64,000 nucleotides of DNA from Phaeovulum molybdatiresistens (GTDB lineage: Bacteria > Pseudomonadota > Alphaproteobacteria > Rhodobacterales > Rhodobacteraceae), in NCBI RefSeq assembly GCF_023544865.1, contig NZ_JAMJFX010000001.1, forward strand, positions 1-64,000. The letters run 5' to 3'. The notes under the pieces are model-generated. The model saw only the letters and a list, made by a program, of their open reading frames with translations, was not told the origin of the DNA and did no database searches. Positions 62,686 to 64,000 of this stretch are shown in pieces; within the stretch, counting starts at the first letter, position 1, and every line of letters starts with the position of its first letter. The position numbers were made by a program, and so were the translations under genes.

Positions 62686-63120
62686 TCAGCCCTCCTGATC
62701 CAGCATCATCGCCAGCACATCCGTATCGGGCAACAGATCGACGGTGCCCAGCGCATCGGCCGTGCCCAGATAGCCCGCGGCGATGTCGCCCAGTTGCCCC
62801 ATCCCGGCGAAGCCGATCCAGACCCCGGTCAAGGCCGCCGTGGCCATGCCGCCAATCCCGCGCCAACCGCCCAGCATGGCCAGAAGCTGCGCCAGAACGC
62901 CCCCGCCAACGCCACTGCCAAGGTCGTGCGCCGGCGCGACGGCCCGCGCGGGCGGCTGCTGCGCCAACCCCTCGGCCAGAATCCGCGCCATGAAGTCCGC
63001 CGAAGGTTCAGGCGGGCTTTGGCGGGCTGCGGCGAATGTGGCCGCCAGCAGATCCGCCTGCACATCCATCTGCGGGTTCATCCGGGGGTCGGCCCCTGCG
63101 ATCTTGTCATCCATGCCCAT
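62686..63120 (-). CDS. Small membrane protein, probable sigma-factor partner
   Basis: A 144-residue protein of unknown family. A soluble N-terminal half with SPPEPSADFMARILAEGL (a helix like those in anti-sigma domains) is followed by one hydrophobic segment (about 92-112, GMATAALTGVWIGFAGMG). It overlaps the end of the ECF sigma gene by 14 bases (8 if the second ATG is used), and its stop is one base from the metal-sensor start. An anti-sigma role is inferred from this arrangement. Confidence 0.75.
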   Translation of the reverse strand: MGMDDKIAGADPRMNPQMDVQADLLAATFAAARQSPPEPSADFMARILAEGLAQQPPARAVAPAHDLGSGVGGGVLAQLLAMLGGWRGIGGMATAALTGVWIGFAGMGQLGDIAAGYLGTADALGTVDLLPDTDVLAMMLDQEG

Positions 63121-63691
63121 AGCCCAAGTCCTCTCGTTGCCCGGCCAGCATCGCCGCCAAGGCGCGTTTGCCGCGCGCCGTCAGGCTTTCAACGGCCTCG
63201 ACGCCAATATCCATCACTTCGGCAATCTCGGGATTGCTCAGCCCTTCCAGATGGCGCAGCACCACCGCCTGACGTTGCCGCGCCGGAAGCCGGTCCAGCG
63301 CCGCCTGAAGCGCCGCGGCCCGGTCCGCCTCGATCATCACATCCAGCACGGCGGGCCGGCCGTCCTCGGGTTCGGGCGCCTCATCCAGGCCCAGCCCGCG
63401 CCGCCGACGCAGCCGGTCGGTGGCCAGATTGGTCACCACCCGGTAAAGCCAGGTGGACAGCTTCGCCTCGCCCTGCCGCCAGTCGGGCGCGATCCGCCAC
63501 AGCCGCAGCATCGCCTCCTGGCTCAGATCCTCGGCCTCGGCGGCATCACCCAGCATCCGATAGGCCACGCGATAGGCCAGCGGCGCCAGCCGCAGCGTCA
63601 GGCTGCGCGCCGCCGCGGGGTCCCCGTTGCCATAGAGGACCAGCAGCGCCTCATCCGAGGCATCGGTCAACGCGTCAAATGCCATATCCAT
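63107..63691 (-). CDS. ECF-type RNA polymerase sigma factor
   Basis: A 194-residue group 4 sigma factor. Region 2 includes AYRMLGDAAEAEDLSQEAMLRLW (in parts: AYRMLGD and DLSQEAMLRLW) and KLSTWLYRVVTNLATDRLR; region 4 includes RLPARQRQAVVLRHLEGLS and the helix-turn-helix EIAEVMDIGVEAVESLTARGK. An Ala/Glu-rich linker separates them. It would direct transcription of a regulon that probably includes its own operon. It is followed by an overlapping partner gene and a metal-sensor gene. Confidence 0.93.
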   Translation of the reverse strand: MDMAFDALTDASDEALLVLYGNGDPAAARSLTLRLAPLAYRVAYRMLGDAAEAEDLSQEAMLRLWRIAPDWRQGEAKLSTWLYRVVTNLATDRLRRRRGLGLDEAPEPEDGRPAVLDVMIEADRAAALQAALDRLPARQRQAVVLRHLEGLSNPEIAEVMDIGVEAVESLTARGKRALAAMLAGQREDLGYGHG

Positions 63692-63734
63692 GCATCCTGC
63701 GGCCTAGCGCGAAACCCCGTCAAAGGCAATTCAG

Positions 63735-63761
63735 CCCCGGGCGGGGTCAGACCCGCCCGGG
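63735..63761 (-). terminator. Hairpin between the EF-hand gene and the sigma-factor gene
   Basis: Long GC-rich arms (CCCGGGCGGG type, one bulge) surround a short loop just after the EF-hand gene stop on the minus strand. There is no T run, so its strength as a terminator is uncertain. Confidence 0.4.
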
Positions 63762-63776
63762 AATTGGTTCTGGGGC

Positions 63777-64000
63777 TTAGTTGCCCATCTGCCCGCGCGG
63801 GCCCCAGCCATCGCCGCGGCCTTCACCGCGACCATCGCCCCGGCCCCAGCCGCGGTCCCCGTCGCAGCCCTTGTCACCGCGCTTGCCCCAGCCATGGCCG
63901 TGGCCATCGCCCCGGCCCTTGCCATCGCGGCCCTTGCCATCGCGGCCCTGCATCCGCTTTTGCACATTGGCCAGTTCCGCCGCGCTGATCGCGCCGTCGC
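63777..64000 (-). CDS. EF-hand calcium-binding protein, C-terminal part (cut by window end)
   Basis: Only the last 73 or so residues are in the window; the start lies beyond 64000. The upstream part reads GDGAISAAELANVQKRM, an EF-hand loop end (DxDGxIsxxEL). It is followed by a low-complexity tail of Gly, Asp, Arg, Lys and His ending WGPRGQMGN and a TAA stop. Small EF-hand proteins of this kind are usually periplasmic in this group. It is on the same strand as, and 85 bases before, the sigma-factor gene, with a hairpin between them. Confidence 0.8.
   Translation of the reverse strand, partial: DGAISAAELANVQKRMQGRDGKGRDGKGRGDGHGHGWGKRGDKGCDGDRGWGRGDGRGEGRGDGWGPRGQMGN

Noticed and set aside
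1..64000. CRISPR arrays, tRNA, rRNA, insertion sequences
   Set aside because: No regular direct repeat-spacer pattern, tRNA cloverleaf with CCA-end context, rRNA segment, transposase motif or paired terminal inverted repeats was recognised by eye.

Overview
The window is GC-rich chromosomal DNA from an alphaproteobacterium, most likely of the order Rhodobacterales (Paracoccaceae/Roseobacter-type). The evidence is the phenylacetate (paa) cluster layout, a class I lysyl-tRNA synthetase, a DUF3572 gene beside a PleD-type regulator, and NadD, DUF4212 and ActP proteins of the type seen in that group. Genus and species cannot be read from the sequence. I saw no tRNA, rRNA, CRISPR array, insertion sequence or prophage block. 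Coding density is high, with mostly short, translationally coupled gene junctions.

Layout. 94-4662: a SRAP protein, an unknown protein and a calcium-repeat sulfatase that is probably exported by a type I system. 4669-10814: five glycosyltransferase genes on the minus strand (two GT61, two GT2-like, one with a DxD sugar-transferase motif), likely for surface polysaccharide. 10897-11292: a glyoxalase. 11377-32139: a nearly complete phenylacetate degradation region. It holds paaN, a LivKHMGF-type ABC importer and a fused enoyl-CoA hydratase/3-hydroxyacyl-CoA dehydrogenase in one minus-strand run. It also holds paaG-paaI-paaK and the TetR gene paaR on the plus strand, then paaZ, an extra PaaA/PaaC-like gene, paaE-D-C-B-A, paaJ and paaX. 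Two matching TetR-type palindromes lie upstream of paaJ and between paaN and paaG. 32291-35747: a periplasmic 5'-nucleotidase, a DUF952 protein, pyrD and an ArsC-like protein.

35855-45621 is an acetate-use module read from acs: acetyl-CoA synthetase, adenylate kinase, DUF4212, an ActP-type sodium/solute symporter, a cNMP/CBS/DUF294 nucleotidyltransferase-like protein, a small membrane protein, a stand-alone response regulator, and a membrane protein that fuses a degenerate histidine-kinase core to a DnaQ-type 3'-5' exonuclease. This last gene is the most unusual item in the window. 45972-53754: a SulP/STAS transporter, a HugZ-like protein, a beta-helix spike-like protein, a CHAD protein, lysK and a TerB-like protein. 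53773-59486: dacB, nadD, a diguanylate cyclase with an HNOBA domain coupled to an H-NOX-like protein that lacks the usual heme ligand, and a DUF4153 membrane protein. 59610-64000: a HAD phosphatase, DUF3572, a PleD-like diguanylate cyclase with an altered first receiver, and an ECF sigma, partner, metal-sensor and EF-hand cluster cut by the window end.

How the genes work together. The paa region would import phenylacetate, activate it with PaaK, epoxidise it with PaaABC(D)E, isomerise it with PaaG, open and oxidise the ring with PaaZ, and carry out beta-oxidation with the fused PaaF/PaaH-like protein and PaaJ. The products are acetyl-CoA and succinyl-CoA. The acetate module supplies acetyl-CoA from external acetate, and its adenylate kinase could recycle the AMP made by Acs. 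All functions are inferred from sequence motifs and context, read by eye without database searches.
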